The notes beneath the pieces were generated by a model. The model was not told where the DNA came from, did not search any database, and saw only the letters and a program-made list of their open reading frames with translations. The position numbers and the translations under genes are program-made. Positions 1-7,892 of a DNA stretch of 36,659 nucleotides are shown here, one piece after another; position 1 is the first letter of the stretch; each line of letters starts with the position of its first letter. The stretch spans positions 1-36,659 of the forward strand of contig CANRGP010000014.1 of the NCBI GenBank assembly GCA_947630085.1. The letters run 5' to 3'. The stretch comes from an uncultured Lachnospiraceae bacterium. GTDB taxonomy: Bacteria; Bacillota; Clostridia; Lachnospirales; Lachnospiraceae.

Positions 1-1
1 G

Positions 2-787
2 GATCCGGAGCAGGATCAGGAGTTCCTCGCCCTGCTGGGTGAAGATGTCCTCGAGACGTTCCGCCGGATGCTCTATGAGACGAAGCCCAGGAATCCGGTC
101 TTTCGCTTCCAGGGCATCCTGAATGTGCAGGGAAAGCCCAGGTGGCATCAGATCATATGCCAGGCCACCTGGACATCCGACGAGGTGCCCAGGCTCCAGG
201 GAGCCATCGGAAAAGCGGTAGACATCCACGACGAACATATGCGCCTGGTGACGCTCGAACAGACGGCTTCCCACGACGGGCTGACCGGGCTGCTGAACCG
301 GGTGAGCGCGGAGTTTATCATCAGGGAACGGCTGAGGCTCCATCCGGACGGGAAGTTCGCTCTCCTTTATCTGGACCTCGACTATTTCAAGTCCGCCAAC
401 GACGAGCATGGACATGAGTTCGGGGATCAGGTTCTGCGGTATTTTGCGGGAAAGATCCGGGAGAGTGTCCGTGAGGAGGATCTGGCCATCCGGATCGGCG
501 GCGACGAGTTTATGATATTTTTTGATTATACCTCGGATCTGGATGCGGCGGTGGACAGGATCTACCATTCGATCCACGGGGTGTATGAGGGCTTTCCCAT
601 TTCGGTCAGTATGGGAGTGTCTGTAAACAACGGACGCGGGTATGATTATGAGACGATGTTCCACCAGGCGGATATGGCGCTTTATTCGGTAAAGCGGGCT
701 GGCAGAGGACGGTATCATTATTATGACCCGACCATGGAGGAGCTGTTTAAAGGCCGCCCGGACGAAGGGGAGGAGCCGACATCATAA
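2..787 (+). CDS. PAS-GGDEF diguanylate cyclase, 5' partial
   Basis: The reading frame is open to the first base of the window, so the Met at position 68 is probably internal and the gene continues upstream. The first ~80 visible residues look like the end of a PAS-type sensor fold (aromatic and strand pattern around [10 protein letters not shown]). A GGDEF domain follows: it opens with DGLTGLLNR, has the metal-binding stretch YLDLDYFK, and carries an intact RIGGDEF active-site loop. The family condenses two GTP into cyclic di-GMP. I see no RxxD inhibitory site immediately before GGDEF (the sequence there is [10 protein letters not shown]). The C-terminal tail is short and acidic. The protein probably belongs to a longer multidomain signalling protein whose sensor lies outside the window. 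GGDEF call secure; PAS call moderate. Confidence 0.9.
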   Translation, partial: DPEQDQEFLALLGEDVLETFRRMLYETKPRNPVFRFQGILNVQGKPRWHQIICQATWTSDEVPRLQGAIGKAVDIHDEHMRLVTLEQTASHDGLTGLLNRVSAEFIIRERLRLHPDGKFALLYLDLDYFKSANDEHGHEFGDQVLRYFAGKIRESVREEDLAIRIGGDEFMIFFDYTSDLDAAVDRIYHSIHGVYEGFPISVSMGVSVNNGRGYDYETMFHQADMALYSVKRAGRGRYHYYDPTMEELFKGRPDEGEEPTS

Positions 788-807
788 TAATAAAGGAGAA
801 GAAAGCA

Positions 808-1326
808 ATGAAGAATCCAACGGCAGTTATTGAGATGGAAAACGGAAAAAAGATCACGGCAGAGCTGTACCCGGAGACAGCGCCTAACACGGTCAGAAAC
901 TTTATCAGCCTTGCAAAGAAGGGCTTTTATGACGGTCTGACTTTTCACCGGGTGATCGAAGGGTTCATGATCCAGGGCGGATGCCCCAGAGGAAACGGAA
1001 CGGGAGGCCCGGGCTATGCGATCAAAGGAGAGTTTGCCCAGAACGGTTTTCCGAATCCTCTGAAACACACGCCGGGCGTGATCTCCATGGCGCGCGCTAT
1101 GGATCCCGACTCTGCCGGGTCCCAGTTCTTTATCATGCACGAGACCTCGCCTCATCTGGACGGAGCGTATGCGGCTTTCGGAAAGGTGACCGAGGGAATG
1201 GACGTGGTGGATGAGATCGCCCGGACGCGCACGGATTACAGCGACCGGCCCCTGAAGGAGCAGAAGATCCGTTCCGTCACGGTAGAGACGTTTGGCGAGG
1301 AATATCCGGAGCCGGAGAAAATCTGA
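808..1326 (+). CDS. Peptidyl-prolyl cis-trans isomerase, cyclophilin type
   Basis: A 172-residue single-domain cyclophilin, the usual length for cytoplasmic bacterial forms. It has the catalytic-core signature [13 protein letters not shown] with the active-site Arg, the [13 protein letters not shown] loop, the SQFFIMH strand and the [13 protein letters not shown] segment. No signal peptide is visible, so it should act in the cytosol, catalysing cis-trans isomerisation of Xaa-Pro bonds during protein folding. The start is set by an AAAGGAG ribosome site at about 792-798. It lies 20 bases after the GGDEF gene and two bases before the acetyltransferase gene, so the three are likely co-transcribed, although no functional link is evident. 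Confidence 0.95.
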   Translation: MKNPTAVIEMENGKKITAELYPETAPNTVRNFISLAKKGFYDGLTFHRVIEGFMIQGGCPRGNGTGGPGYAIKGEFAQNGFPNPLKHTPGVISMARAMDPDSAGSQFFIMHETSPHLDGAYAAFGKVTEGMDVVDEIARTRTDYSDRPLKEQKIRSVTVETFGEEYPEPEKI

Positions 1327-1328
1327 TC

Positions 1329-2126
1329 ATGAAAGAGGAACGCACCGTCCCGGTGGAGGGGCGGACGTACCGTGTGCTGCTCTCGGACGAGAGAAAGGCC
1401 GTTCTGGAGGCGGAAGCTGCCGGAGGGATCGTCGTCGGCGTCCTGGGAGGAGAGGAAACCGGGGCGAGATACCTGGTGACCGATCCCGACGCGGCGGATG
1501 AGAGATACCTGGAGCGTGTGGTGCGCAGAAAGCTGGGGCTTCCCTGGATCATCGCCAGATCGCGCAGGCTGCTGATCCGCGAATTCGCGGCGGACGACGC
1601 GCGGCTTTTGGCCGCGGAGGAACGGATCACCCGGGACGATGAGATGTTTGCCAGCGCTTCCTGGCTTTCCGAATATATCCGGCTTCAATACGGATTCTAC
1701 GAATATGGGATCTGGGCGGTAACGGACGTCTCGGACGGAAGGCTTGTGGGAAAGGCGGGAGTCGTGAACGCGGGGGCGGATCTGGAGCGTATGCTGGCGG
1801 ATACTCCCTTTCACGCCGCGCAGGCGCGGGACGGGGCGGAACCGCCGCTGGACCTGGAGCTGGGCTACCATATTTTTCCGAGGTACCGCGAAAAAGGATA
1901 CGGGACGGAGGCGTGCCGCGCCGTTTTGAGCGCGGTCCGTGAGGAACATCCCGGGGAGCGGATACGGATCCTTGCGAGGACGGACGCCGCTAACAGGGCT
2001 TCCTCGGCGCTTCTGCAGAAATGCGGGTTTCATGCCGCGCTGAACACGGACGGGCAGCTTTTGTATGTGCTGGAGCTGTCCTCCGCAGAAAGGGTGCGGG
2101 AGGACGGAACAGGGAAAGGAAGATAA
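1329..2126 (+). CDS. GNAT-family N-acetyltransferase with N-terminal extension
   Basis: A 265-residue protein. The C-terminal ~170 residues form a GNAT fold: LLIREFAADDARLL is the opening strand, LELGYHIFPRYREKGYGTEA contains the acetyl-CoA pyrophosphate-binding loop (RxKGYG), and ANRASSALLQKCGFH is the typical closing helix. The first ~80 residues precede the GNAT domain and I do not recognise them; they are rich in charged residues and small strands. The pattern resembles RimJ/RimL-type enzymes that acetylate proteins or small amines, but the substrate cannot be told. The start codon is two bases after the cyclophilin stop, indicating coupling. The stop is seven bases before the next gene. 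Confidence 0.85.
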   Translation: MKEERTVPVEGRTYRVLLSDERKAVLEAEAAGGIVVGVLGGEETGARYLVTDPDAADERYLERVVRRKLGLPWIIARSRRLLIREFAADDARLLAAEERITRDDEMFASASWLSEYIRLQYGFYEYGIWAVTDVSDGRLVGKAGVVNAGADLERMLADTPFHAAQARDGAEPPLDLELGYHIFPRYREKGYGTEACRAVLSAVREEHPGERIRILARTDAANRASSALLQKCGFHAALNTDGQLLYVLELSSAERVREDGTGKGR

Positions 2127-2133
2127 GGAACTT

Positions 2134-2832
2134 ATGAAGGGCTTTTTCAATTACGACAATCCGTTATGGCGGTTTATGGGCAAACTCTGGGATGTGCTGG
2201 TCCTGAATTTTCTCTGGATCGTGTGCAGCATACCCATTATCACCATAGGCGCCAGTACGACTGCGATGTATTATGTGACGCTGAAACTGGTGCGGGACGA
2301 GGAGGGCTATACGATCCGCTCGTTTTTCCGCTCGTTCCGTCAGAACTTCCGCCAGTCCACCATTATCTGGCTGATCTTTATGGCGGTGGGGATCCTGCTC
2401 GGGATGGATCTGTGGTTTGTGACGAATTCGGGGGTATTTCCGGACGGCCTGTTCCGGATCATGGCCCCGGCGGCATTTCTGGCGATGCTTATCATCTGGC
2501 TGATCATGCTCATCTATGTTTTCCCGATCCTGGCGCGCTTCTACGGGACCATAAAACAGACGATCAAGAATGCGTTTCTGCTCTCCATCCGGCACATCCT
2601 CTATACGGTGGGGATCCTGGCGGTGGATGCGGGGGCCGTGTATGTCACGTTCCGCTATGCCTCTTTCCTGCTGATGTTCGGCGTAGCGCTCCTGGCGTTT
2701 TTAAATTCCTGGTTCTTTGAACGGATATTCCGGAGATACATCCCGGAGGACGAGGATAAGGAAGAAAAGCCGCAGGAGGAAGAGCAGCCGGATCAAAAAA
2801 CTGCCGGGGAAGCCGGCAGTCAGGACAGATAA
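2134..2832 (+). CDS. YesL-family (DUF624) membrane protein
   Basis: A 232-residue integral membrane protein that begins MKGFFNYDNPLWRF, the usual opening of YesL/DUF624 proteins. About five hydrophobic segments follow: residues ~20-40, ~70-95, ~110-135, ~150-170 and ~175-195. The C-terminal ~35 residues are a very acidic and lysine-rich cytoplasmic tail. The frame is open farther upstream (to 2065), but position 2134 has an AAGGA site just before it and gives the family-typical N terminus. YesL proteins often sit beside sugar-transport or polysaccharide genes in Firmicutes, but no transporter is next to this one and its role is unknown. The last codons encode a strong stem-loop (see 2801-2820). 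Confidence 0.85.
   Translation: MKGFFNYDNPLWRFMGKLWDVLVLNFLWIVCSIPIITIGASTTAMYYVTLKLVRDEEGYTIRSFFRSFRQNFRQSTIIWLIFMAVGILLGMDLWFVTNSGVFPDGLFRIMAPAAFLAMLIIWLIMLIYVFPILARFYGTIKQTIKNAFLLSIRHILYTVGILAVDAGAVYVTFRYASFLLMFGVALLAFLNSWFFERIFRRYIPEDEDKEEKPQEEEQPDQKTAGEAGSQDR
2801..2820 (+). terminator. Stem-loop at the end of the YesL-like gene
   Basis: CTGCCGG and CCGGCAG form a 7-bp GC-rich stem around a five-base loop, inside the last codons of the YesL-like gene. No run of T follows directly; a short T stretch comes about 15 bases later. It may be a weak terminator or a 3'-end stabiliser. Function not certain. Confidence 0.4.
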
Positions 2833-2860
2833 TTCATTTTTGCGGAAAGAATGCGGCGCG

Positions 2861-2971
2861 GCCGCGGCGAACAAACAGGCGGGACTGCGAAATGCGCCGC
2901 GGCAGACAGACAGGCGGCTGTGAGAGACGCCGCGGCGAACAGACAGGCGGGGCCGTGAGAGGCGCCGCGGC
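2861..2971. repeat. GC-rich imperfect tandem repeat between convergent genes
   Basis: Three full copies and one partial copy of a unit of 33-35 bases start at 2861, 2896, 2929 and 2964. Each begins with the self-complementary octamer GCCGCGGC; the full copies continue with a (G)A(A/G)ACA-rich stretch ending in AGGCGG. The array fills most of the space between the YesL-like gene and the stop codon of the convergent hemolysin III gene. Because the octamer is palindromic, transcripts from either side could form hairpins here, which may help separate the two convergent units. No coding capacity is supported. Confidence 0.7.
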
Positions 2972-2972
2972 A

Positions 2973-3626
2973 TCAGGCTACGAACCGGTACATCATCACA
3001 TAATGACAGAGGCTTCCGGCCATCACGAACAGGTGAAAGATCTCATGGGAGCCGAAATTGCGGTGTCTGGAATTGAACAGCGGAAGCTTGAGGGCATAGA
3101 TAACGCCGCCTGCCGTGTAGATCAGTCCGCCCGCCAGCAGCCAGCAGAAGGCCGCAGAAGGCAGGGCCTTTACGATCTGGGTAAAGGCAAGCACGCATAC
3201 CCAGCCCATGGCGATGTAGAGAACGGAGGAGAACCACTTGGGGCAGGTGATCCAGAACGCCTTGATCAGGATCCCTACAATGGCGATGCTCCAGACCAGA
3301 AGGAGGAGCAGCCATCCCGTCCGGTTCCCCAGGACCACCATGCAGACAGGGGTGTATGTCCCGGCGATGAGGATAAAGATCATCATATGGTCAATCTTGC
3401 GGAGAACGCGGTTGACTGCGGGAGAAATATCAAACGTATGATATATGGTGCTCGCCGCATATAAAAGGATCATGCTGCAGATAAATACGCCCAGGGCGGC
3501 CACAGTCAGAGAGCCCGTTTCCCGATGGGCTTTCATGAGGAGAGGAGCCGCCGCTCCGGCGGCAAGGATCATACCGACAAAATGGGTGATGGCGCTGCCG
3601 GGATCTTTGATCTGAAGTTTATTCAT
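2973..3626 (-). CDS. Hemolysin III / YqfA-type membrane protein
   Basis: A 217-residue protein with seven predicted membrane spans, of the hemolysin III (PAQR-related) family. Family signatures are ITHFVGMILA in the first span, the AASTIYHTFD segment, RKIDHMMIFILIAGTYTP, and the C-terminal HEIFHLFVMAGSLCHY. The conserved His residues and the Asp in these segments match the metal site of the wider PAQR/CREST superfamily. The start at 3626 has an ideal GGAGGTGA site; the upstream in-frame Met at 3650 does not fit. Despite the name, a true hemolytic role is not established for most members. It is transcribed alone, from a recognisable promoter at 3680-3707. Confidence 0.9.
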   Translation of the reverse strand: MNKLQIKDPGSAITHFVGMILAAGAAAPLLMKAHRETGSLTVAALGVFICSMILLYAASTIYHTFDISPAVNRVLRKIDHMMIFILIAGTYTPVCMVVLGNRTGWLLLLLVWSIAIVGILIKAFWITCPKWFSSVLYIAMGWVCVLAFTQIVKALPSAAFCWLLAGGLIYTAGGVIYALKLPLFNSRHRNFGSHEIFHLFVMAGSLCHYVMMYRFVA

Positions 3627-3679
3627 GATGTCACCTCCACATATTAACACATGGTTTTAAAAACTACGTCCTGAAATAT

Positions 3680-3707
3680 ATTGTACCACATTATACAAAA
3701 AATGCAA
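3680..3707 (-). promoter_or_regulatory. Promoter of the hemolysin III gene
   Basis: Read on the minus strand, TTGCAT and TACAAT are separated by 16 bases, with TGG directly before the -10, an extended -10 element. It lies ~55 bases upstream of the start codon. Confidence 0.6.
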
Positions 3708-3741
3708 GCGGATAATAAAGAAAGAGCAATCGGGAGAGAAA

Positions 3742-4488
3742 ATGCTGGAAATCCTGTATGAGGACAAGGATGTCATTGTGGCAGTGAAGCCGGCGGGGAT
3801 GGAATCCCAGTCCAGCCGGTCTTTTGAGCCGGATATGGTAAGCGAGATCCGGGGACATATCCGCGACGTATCTCCCGCAGGCGGAGAGCCGTATGTCGGG
3901 GTGGTCCACCGGCTGGACAAGCCGGTATCGGGAATCATGGTCTATGCCCGGAACCGGGCCGCGGCGGCGGCTTTAAGCGCCCAGGCGGGCGGGACGGGGA
4001 TGAAAAAGACGTATCGGGCCGTGGTGTGCGGGATCCCGGGGGAGCCGCAGGGCCGGTTCGTTGATTATCTCCGGAAAATACCGGGAAAAAATATGTCGGA
4101 GACGGCCGCCGGAGGAACAAAGGATGCCAGGCGGGCGGAGCTGTTCTACCGGGTGCTGGACAGCATCCGGCCGGGAAGAGAAGAAGGGGACGCGCCGCTT
4201 ACTCTGGTGGAGATCGGGCTGGTTACAGGCCGCCACCACCAGATCCGCGTGCAGTTTGCCGCGCACGGACTGCCTCTGTGGGGAGACAGACGGTATAACC
4301 CGGCGTTTGCCGCCGCTTCCGGCGGCGGGCGGCCGCAGGAGGCGCAGCGGTATTCTTCCCTGGCTCTCTGTGCCTGCGGACTTTCCTTTGAGCATCCGTC
4401 TGCCGGCAGGAGGATGGATTTCTCCGTGGAGCCGCGGGGAGGCGCTTTCGGGCTGTTTCATTTTTCAGGTGACGGGAAACACACATAA
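3742..4488 (+). CDS. RluA-family pseudouridine synthase
   Basis: A 248-residue protein with the RluA catalytic motif HRLDKPVSGIMVYARN, in which the Asp is the invariant nucleophile. It also has the LVTGRHHQIRVQFAAHGLPLWGD segment that closes the active site in this family. There is no N-terminal S4 domain, and the length fits the short RluA/YjbO-like members. It should convert specific uridines in rRNA or tRNA to pseudouridine; the target base cannot be inferred. A GGGAGAG site lies just before the start. The gene ends before the strong terminator at 4594-4618 and is divergent from the hemolysin III gene. Confidence 0.92.
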   Translation: MLEILYEDKDVIVAVKPAGMESQSSRSFEPDMVSEIRGHIRDVSPAGGEPYVGVVHRLDKPVSGIMVYARNRAAAAALSAQAGGTGMKKTYRAVVCGIPGEPQGRFVDYLRKIPGKNMSETAAGGTKDARRAELFYRVLDSIRPGREEGDAPLTLVEIGLVTGRHHQIRVQFAAHGLPLWGDRRYNPAFAAASGGGRPQEAQRYSSLALCACGLSFEHPSAGRRMDFSVEPRGGAFGLFHFSGDGKHT

Positions 4489-4593
4489 AGACCGGAAAAA
4501 CGGTTATACTGATTCCTGTTACAAAGGAAGTACAAATCAGAAACAGGCGAATCCATGGATATGCCGGGAAAGGCACTGAAGACAGAGCAGCAG

Positions 4594-4618
4594 GGGGGCC
4601 GCAGGCCCCCTATTTTAT
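4594..4618 (+). terminator. Intrinsic terminator after the pseudouridine synthase gene
   Basis: GGGGGCC and GGCCCCC form a perfect 7-bp stem with a GCA loop, followed by TATTTTAT. The stop codon of the convergent AraC gene (4610-4612) lies inside the 3' arm and tail, so the two transcription units end on the same element. Confidence 0.8.
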
Positions 4619-5464
4619 GATGATCTTATGTCCGTTGCGCCATTCTCTGGGAGAGACGCCGTAGACATTCTTGAAAGCCCTGGAAAAATGCAGCTGGCGG
4701 GAGTAGCCTACGGCATTGCCGATATCGCCGACGGAGAGATCCGTGAGCTTCAGCAGCTCGGCGGCCTTGGACATCCGGTAGCTGATGAGAAACTCCTGGG
4801 GACTTTTTCCTACGGCGCTGCGGAAGACCTTTCCGAAGTAGCTGCGGTTCAGATTGCAGTATGCGGCAATATCCTCTACGCTGATGTCATTCTGAAAATT
4901 CTGCTCGATAAAGGAGAGCGCTTCGCGTACATAGAAATCCTGAAGCTTGCCGGTATGGACGATCTGCCGGTCCTGGGACGAGCGTATCAGGTAATCCAGG
5001 AACAGGTACAGATGGCCGATCAGGTGCAGAGAGGAACGGTCGGACTGCCGCGCAATGTAGAGCATCTCGTTTTTGAGCTCCGCGCTCAGATCCCGCATAT
5101 TGGAATGGTAGACGGGAGAAGCGGGGGTAAGTCCCGCCAGATCAAGGGCCTCCTTTACCTTCAGACCGTCAAATTCCAGCCACACGTATTCCCAGGGGTG
5201 ATGCTCGTCCGCGCGATAGCTGGCGGTCTGCCTGGGAAAGGTCATAAAGCCGCTGCCGCTTTTGACACGGTATTCCCGGGTCTTTCCGTCCGGCTGTGCG
5301 GCGGTGAGAGTTCCGGCTCCGGATATGACATAGTGGAAGAGATAGTGGCTTTTGGTATCGGGCCCGCAGACGTGCAGAGGCTCGCACTGCGCCCACCCGA
5401 ACTGATACAGATTCAGATCCACAAAACGCTCGTTTGGAAAGACTGAAAGCAGGACGTTTCCCAT
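4610..5464 (-). CDS. AraC-family transcriptional regulator
   Basis: A 284-residue regulator. Residues ~1-150 form an AraC-type cupin sensor (HYVISGAGTLTAAQ, WEYVWLEFDG). The C-terminal ~100 residues carry two helix-turn-helix units: ISVEDIAAYCNLNRSYFGKVF, and VGDIGNAVGYSRQLHFSRAFK followed by GVSPREWR. The start at 5464 (MGNVLLS) has a GAAAGGAG site; the upstream in-frame Met at 5503 would overlap the promoter. It is divergent from the alpha-galactosidase gene with two face-to-face promoters, the usual layout of a melibiose/raffinose-type activator. The sugar effector is inferred from context only. Confidence 0.9.
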   Translation of the reverse strand: MGNVLLSVFPNERFVDLNLYQFGWAQCEPLHVCGPDTKSHYLFHYVISGAGTLTAAQPDGKTREYRVKSGSGFMTFPRQTASYRADEHHPWEYVWLEFDGLKVKEALDLAGLTPASPVYHSNMRDLSAELKNEMLYIARQSDRSSLHLIGHLYLFLDYLIRSSQDRQIVHTGKLQDFYVREALSFIEQNFQNDISVEDIAAYCNLNRSYFGKVFRSAVGKSPQEFLISYRMSKAAELLKLTDLSVGDIGNAVGYSRQLHFSRAFKNVYGVSPREWRNGHKIIIK

Positions 5465-5492
5465 ATGGCGGCTCCTTTCCGTTGATATATTG

Positions 5493-5522
5493 ATTATATA
5501 CAAAAATGCGTCTTAAAATCAA
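5493..5522 (-). promoter_or_regulatory. Promoter of the AraC-type regulator
   Basis: On the minus strand TTGATT and a perfect TATAAT are separated by 18 bases, ~28 bases upstream of the start codon. It is 27 bases from the divergent alpha-galactosidase promoter, so regulator binding between them could control both. Confidence 0.65.
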
Positions 5523-5549
5523 GGCTCCGGCGGAAATATTCCGGCGTTG

Positions 5550-5578
5550 TTGACAGCCGTTTTTCTAAATGCTAAAAT
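5550..5578 (+). promoter_or_regulatory. Promoter of the alpha-galactosidase operon
   Basis: A perfect TTGACA and TAAAAT are spaced by 17 bases. An in-frame ATG at 5569 lies inside this promoter, so it cannot be the start of translation; the start at 5653 leaves a leader of about 68 bases. Confidence 0.8.
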
Positions 5579-5652
5579 TGTTACGGTTCATACGGAGCAT
5601 CCTCCCCGGCGGGAAGAGCCGCGGAGAAAGAGGGATTCGGAGGACATGGACG

Positions 5653-7854
5653 ATGGCGATTTGTTACGAAGAAAAACAGAGAATTTTTCATCTTGAGACC
5701 GACAGCAGCAGCTATCAGATGCAGGCAGATCCATATGGCTGTCTTCTTCATCTGTATTACGGCCCCAGGGTATATTCGGATATGGATTATCTGCTGACAT
5801 ATTATGACCGGGGCTTCGCTCCCAATCCCTATGATGCCGGGAGGAACCGGGGGTATTCCCTGGATGTGCTGCCCCAGGAATTTCCCGTCCGGGGAACCGG
5901 AGATTTCCGGTGCTCCGGTCTGACGGTCCGTCAGGCCGACGGCAGCCTCGGATGCGACCTGCGCTATGCCGGATATGAGATCTGCCCGGGAAAATATTCT
6001 CTTCCCGGCCTGCCCGCGGTCTACGCGGAGGAGGAGCAGGCGCAGACGCTCAGGATCTTCCTGCGGGACGAAAAAAGCGGTCTCAGGGTGACCCTGCTTT
6101 ACGGGGTGCTTCCCGCTTATGACGCCATAACAAGAGCCGTGCAGATCGCAAACGAGGGAAGGGAAGAGATCTGTCTCAACCGGGCCCAGAGTTTGTGCCT
6201 GGATCTCCCCAACGGGGAATATGACTGGATCTCTTTTTATGGAAGCCATGCGATGGAGCGGAACGTGCAGAGGGCTCCGGTCGGGCATGGGGTTCAGGCG
6301 GTGGGGAGCCGGAGAGGCACCTCAAGCCATCAGTACAATCCGTTCCTTGTCGTCTGCGGCTCTGATGCCACTGAGAAGTACGGGGACTGTATGGGGATCT
6401 CCTTTGTATACAGCGGCGGATTTCTGGCGGAGGTGGAGAAGGATCCGTTCTGCCAGATCAGAGTGACAATGGGGCTTTCGGACGAATCGTTTTCGTATGT
6501 TCTGGCGCCCGGGGAAACGTTTACGGCCCCCGAGGCGGTTATGGTATTCAGCGGAAGCGGCCTGGGAGAGATGTCGAGGAGGTTTCACAGGCTGTACCGG
6601 AACCATCTGTGCCGGGGAAAATATAAAACCGCGGAACGTCCCGTGCTTCTCAACAGCTGGGAGGCAGCATATTTTCATTTTACGGGGGAACAGATCCTCC
6701 GGCTGGGCCGGCAGGCCGCGGAGCTGGGAGTGGATATGCTGGTTCTCGATGACGGCTGGTTCGGAAAACGGGATTCGGATGAGAGCGGTTTGGGAGACTG
6801 GAGCGTGAATGAGGAGAAGCTGGGCATGAGCCTGGCATCCCTGGCGGAGCGTATCAACGGGATGGGTCTGAAATTCGGACTCTGGATGGAGCCGGAATGT
6901 GTATCCGAGGACAGCAGCCTGTACCGGAGCCATCCGGACTGGGCCTTTCGGGTCCCCGGAAGAAAGCCGGTGAGAGGGAGGGGCCAGCTGGTCCTGGACT
7001 TTTCCCGGCCCGAGGTGGTGGACGCCGTTTACGGGCAGATCGCCTCGGTGCTTCGCAGCGCCAATATCGAATATGTAAAATGGGATATGAACCGAAGCAT
7101 ATGCGACGCCTGGTCCGACGGGACGGCGCCGCGGCTCCAGGGACAGGTCCTCTACCGGTATATGCTCGGCCTGTACGGTTTTCTGGAAAGGCTGGAGACG
7201 GAATTCCCCCATATCCTTATGGAAGGCTGCAGCGGGGGCGGAGGGCGTTTCGACGCGGGAATGCTGTATTATTTCCCGCAGATCTGGTGCAGCGACAACA
7301 CGGATGCCATGGACAGGATCCTGATCCAGTACGGGACATCCTTCTGCTATCCGATTTCGTCGGTGGGCTCCCATGTTTCCGCGGTTCCCAACCATCAGAC
7401 GGGGCGGGTCACGCCCATGAAGACCCGGGGGATCGTGGCGATGGCGGGAAGCTTCGGCTTTGAGCTGGATCCTGAAAGGATGACCCCGGAGGAGCGGGAG
7501 TGCGTCCGCGGGCAGATATCGGATTTCCGGAAGTACCGCCGCCTGATCCATGAGGGGGATTATTTCCGGCTCACGGATCAGGCGGTGCGAAAGGACGTGG
7601 CGGCGTGGCAGTTCGTGAGCGCGGACAAGGAGGAAACCCTGATCTGCATCGTGACGCTGACCACGCACGCGAGCCGGCCGGTTCCCTATGTAAAAGCGGA
7701 AGGGCTCCTGCCGGAGGCGGTCTATCGGGACACGGACAGCGGGCGGACCTTCTGCGGAGCGGCACTGATGAACGGCGGGATCGCCGTACCGCTGGAGTGC
7801 GGGGAATATCTGGCATATCAGATCCACCTGGTCAGGGAAACGGACCGCGGCTGA
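5653..7854 (+). CDS. Alpha-galactosidase, glycoside hydrolase family 36
   Basis: A 733-residue GH36 enzyme that hydrolyses terminal alpha-1,6-galactose from melibiose, raffinose and related sugars. It has the N-terminal beta-supersandwich, then a (beta/alpha)8 domain with LVLDDGWFGKRDSDESGLGD and the nucleophile Asp478 in KWDMNR. The acid/base Asp548 lies in WCSDNTDAMDR and the glycine-rich MEGCSGGGGRFD loop is present. Positions 478 and 548 match those I recall for subgroup I tetrameric enzymes such as AgaA. There is no signal peptide, so the substrate must be imported. The start at 5653 has a GGAGGA site eight bases upstream. It is first in an apparent operon with the GH13 gene, 38 bases downstream, and divergent from the AraC regulator. 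Confidence 0.95.
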   Translation: MAICYEEKQRIFHLETDSSSYQMQADPYGCLLHLYYGPRVYSDMDYLLTYYDRGFAPNPYDAGRNRGYSLDVLPQEFPVRGTGDFRCSGLTVRQADGSLGCDLRYAGYEICPGKYSLPGLPAVYAEEEQAQTLRIFLRDEKSGLRVTLLYGVLPAYDAITRAVQIANEGREEICLNRAQSLCLDLPNGEYDWISFYGSHAMERNVQRAPVGHGVQAVGSRRGTSSHQYNPFLVVCGSDATEKYGDCMGISFVYSGGFLAEVEKDPFCQIRVTMGLSDESFSYVLAPGETFTAPEAVMVFSGSGLGEMSRRFHRLYRNHLCRGKYKTAERPVLLNSWEAAYFHFTGEQILRLGRQAAELGVDMLVLDDGWFGKRDSDESGLGDWSVNEEKLGMSLASLAERINGMGLKFGLWMEPECVSEDSSLYRSHPDWAFRVPGRKPVRGRGQLVLDFSRPEVVDAVYGQIASVLRSANIEYVKWDMNRSICDAWSDGTAPRLQGQVLYRYMLGLYGFLERLETEFPHILMEGCSGGGGRFDAGMLYYFPQIWCSDNTDAMDRILIQYGTSFCYPISSVGSHVSAVPNHQTGRVTPMKTRGIVAMAGSFGFELDPERMTPEERECVRGQISDFRKYRRLIHEGDYFRLTDQAVRKDVAAWQFVSADKEETLICIVTLTTHASRPVPYVKAEGLLPEAVYRDTDSGRTFCGAALMNGGIAVPLECGEYLAYQIHLVRETDRG

Positions 7855-7892
7855 AAACGAGAAAACGAAAGGGAAGGAAGACAGCGGGGGAT

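Noticed and set aside
2861-2971. CRISPR array
   Set aside because: The units are adjacent and similar throughout, without unique spacers, and no cas genes are nearby.
2701-2973. Arg/Ser-rich minus-strand frame across the tandem repeat
   Set aside because: It has no ribosome site and arises from the repeat and the antisense of the YesL-like gene.
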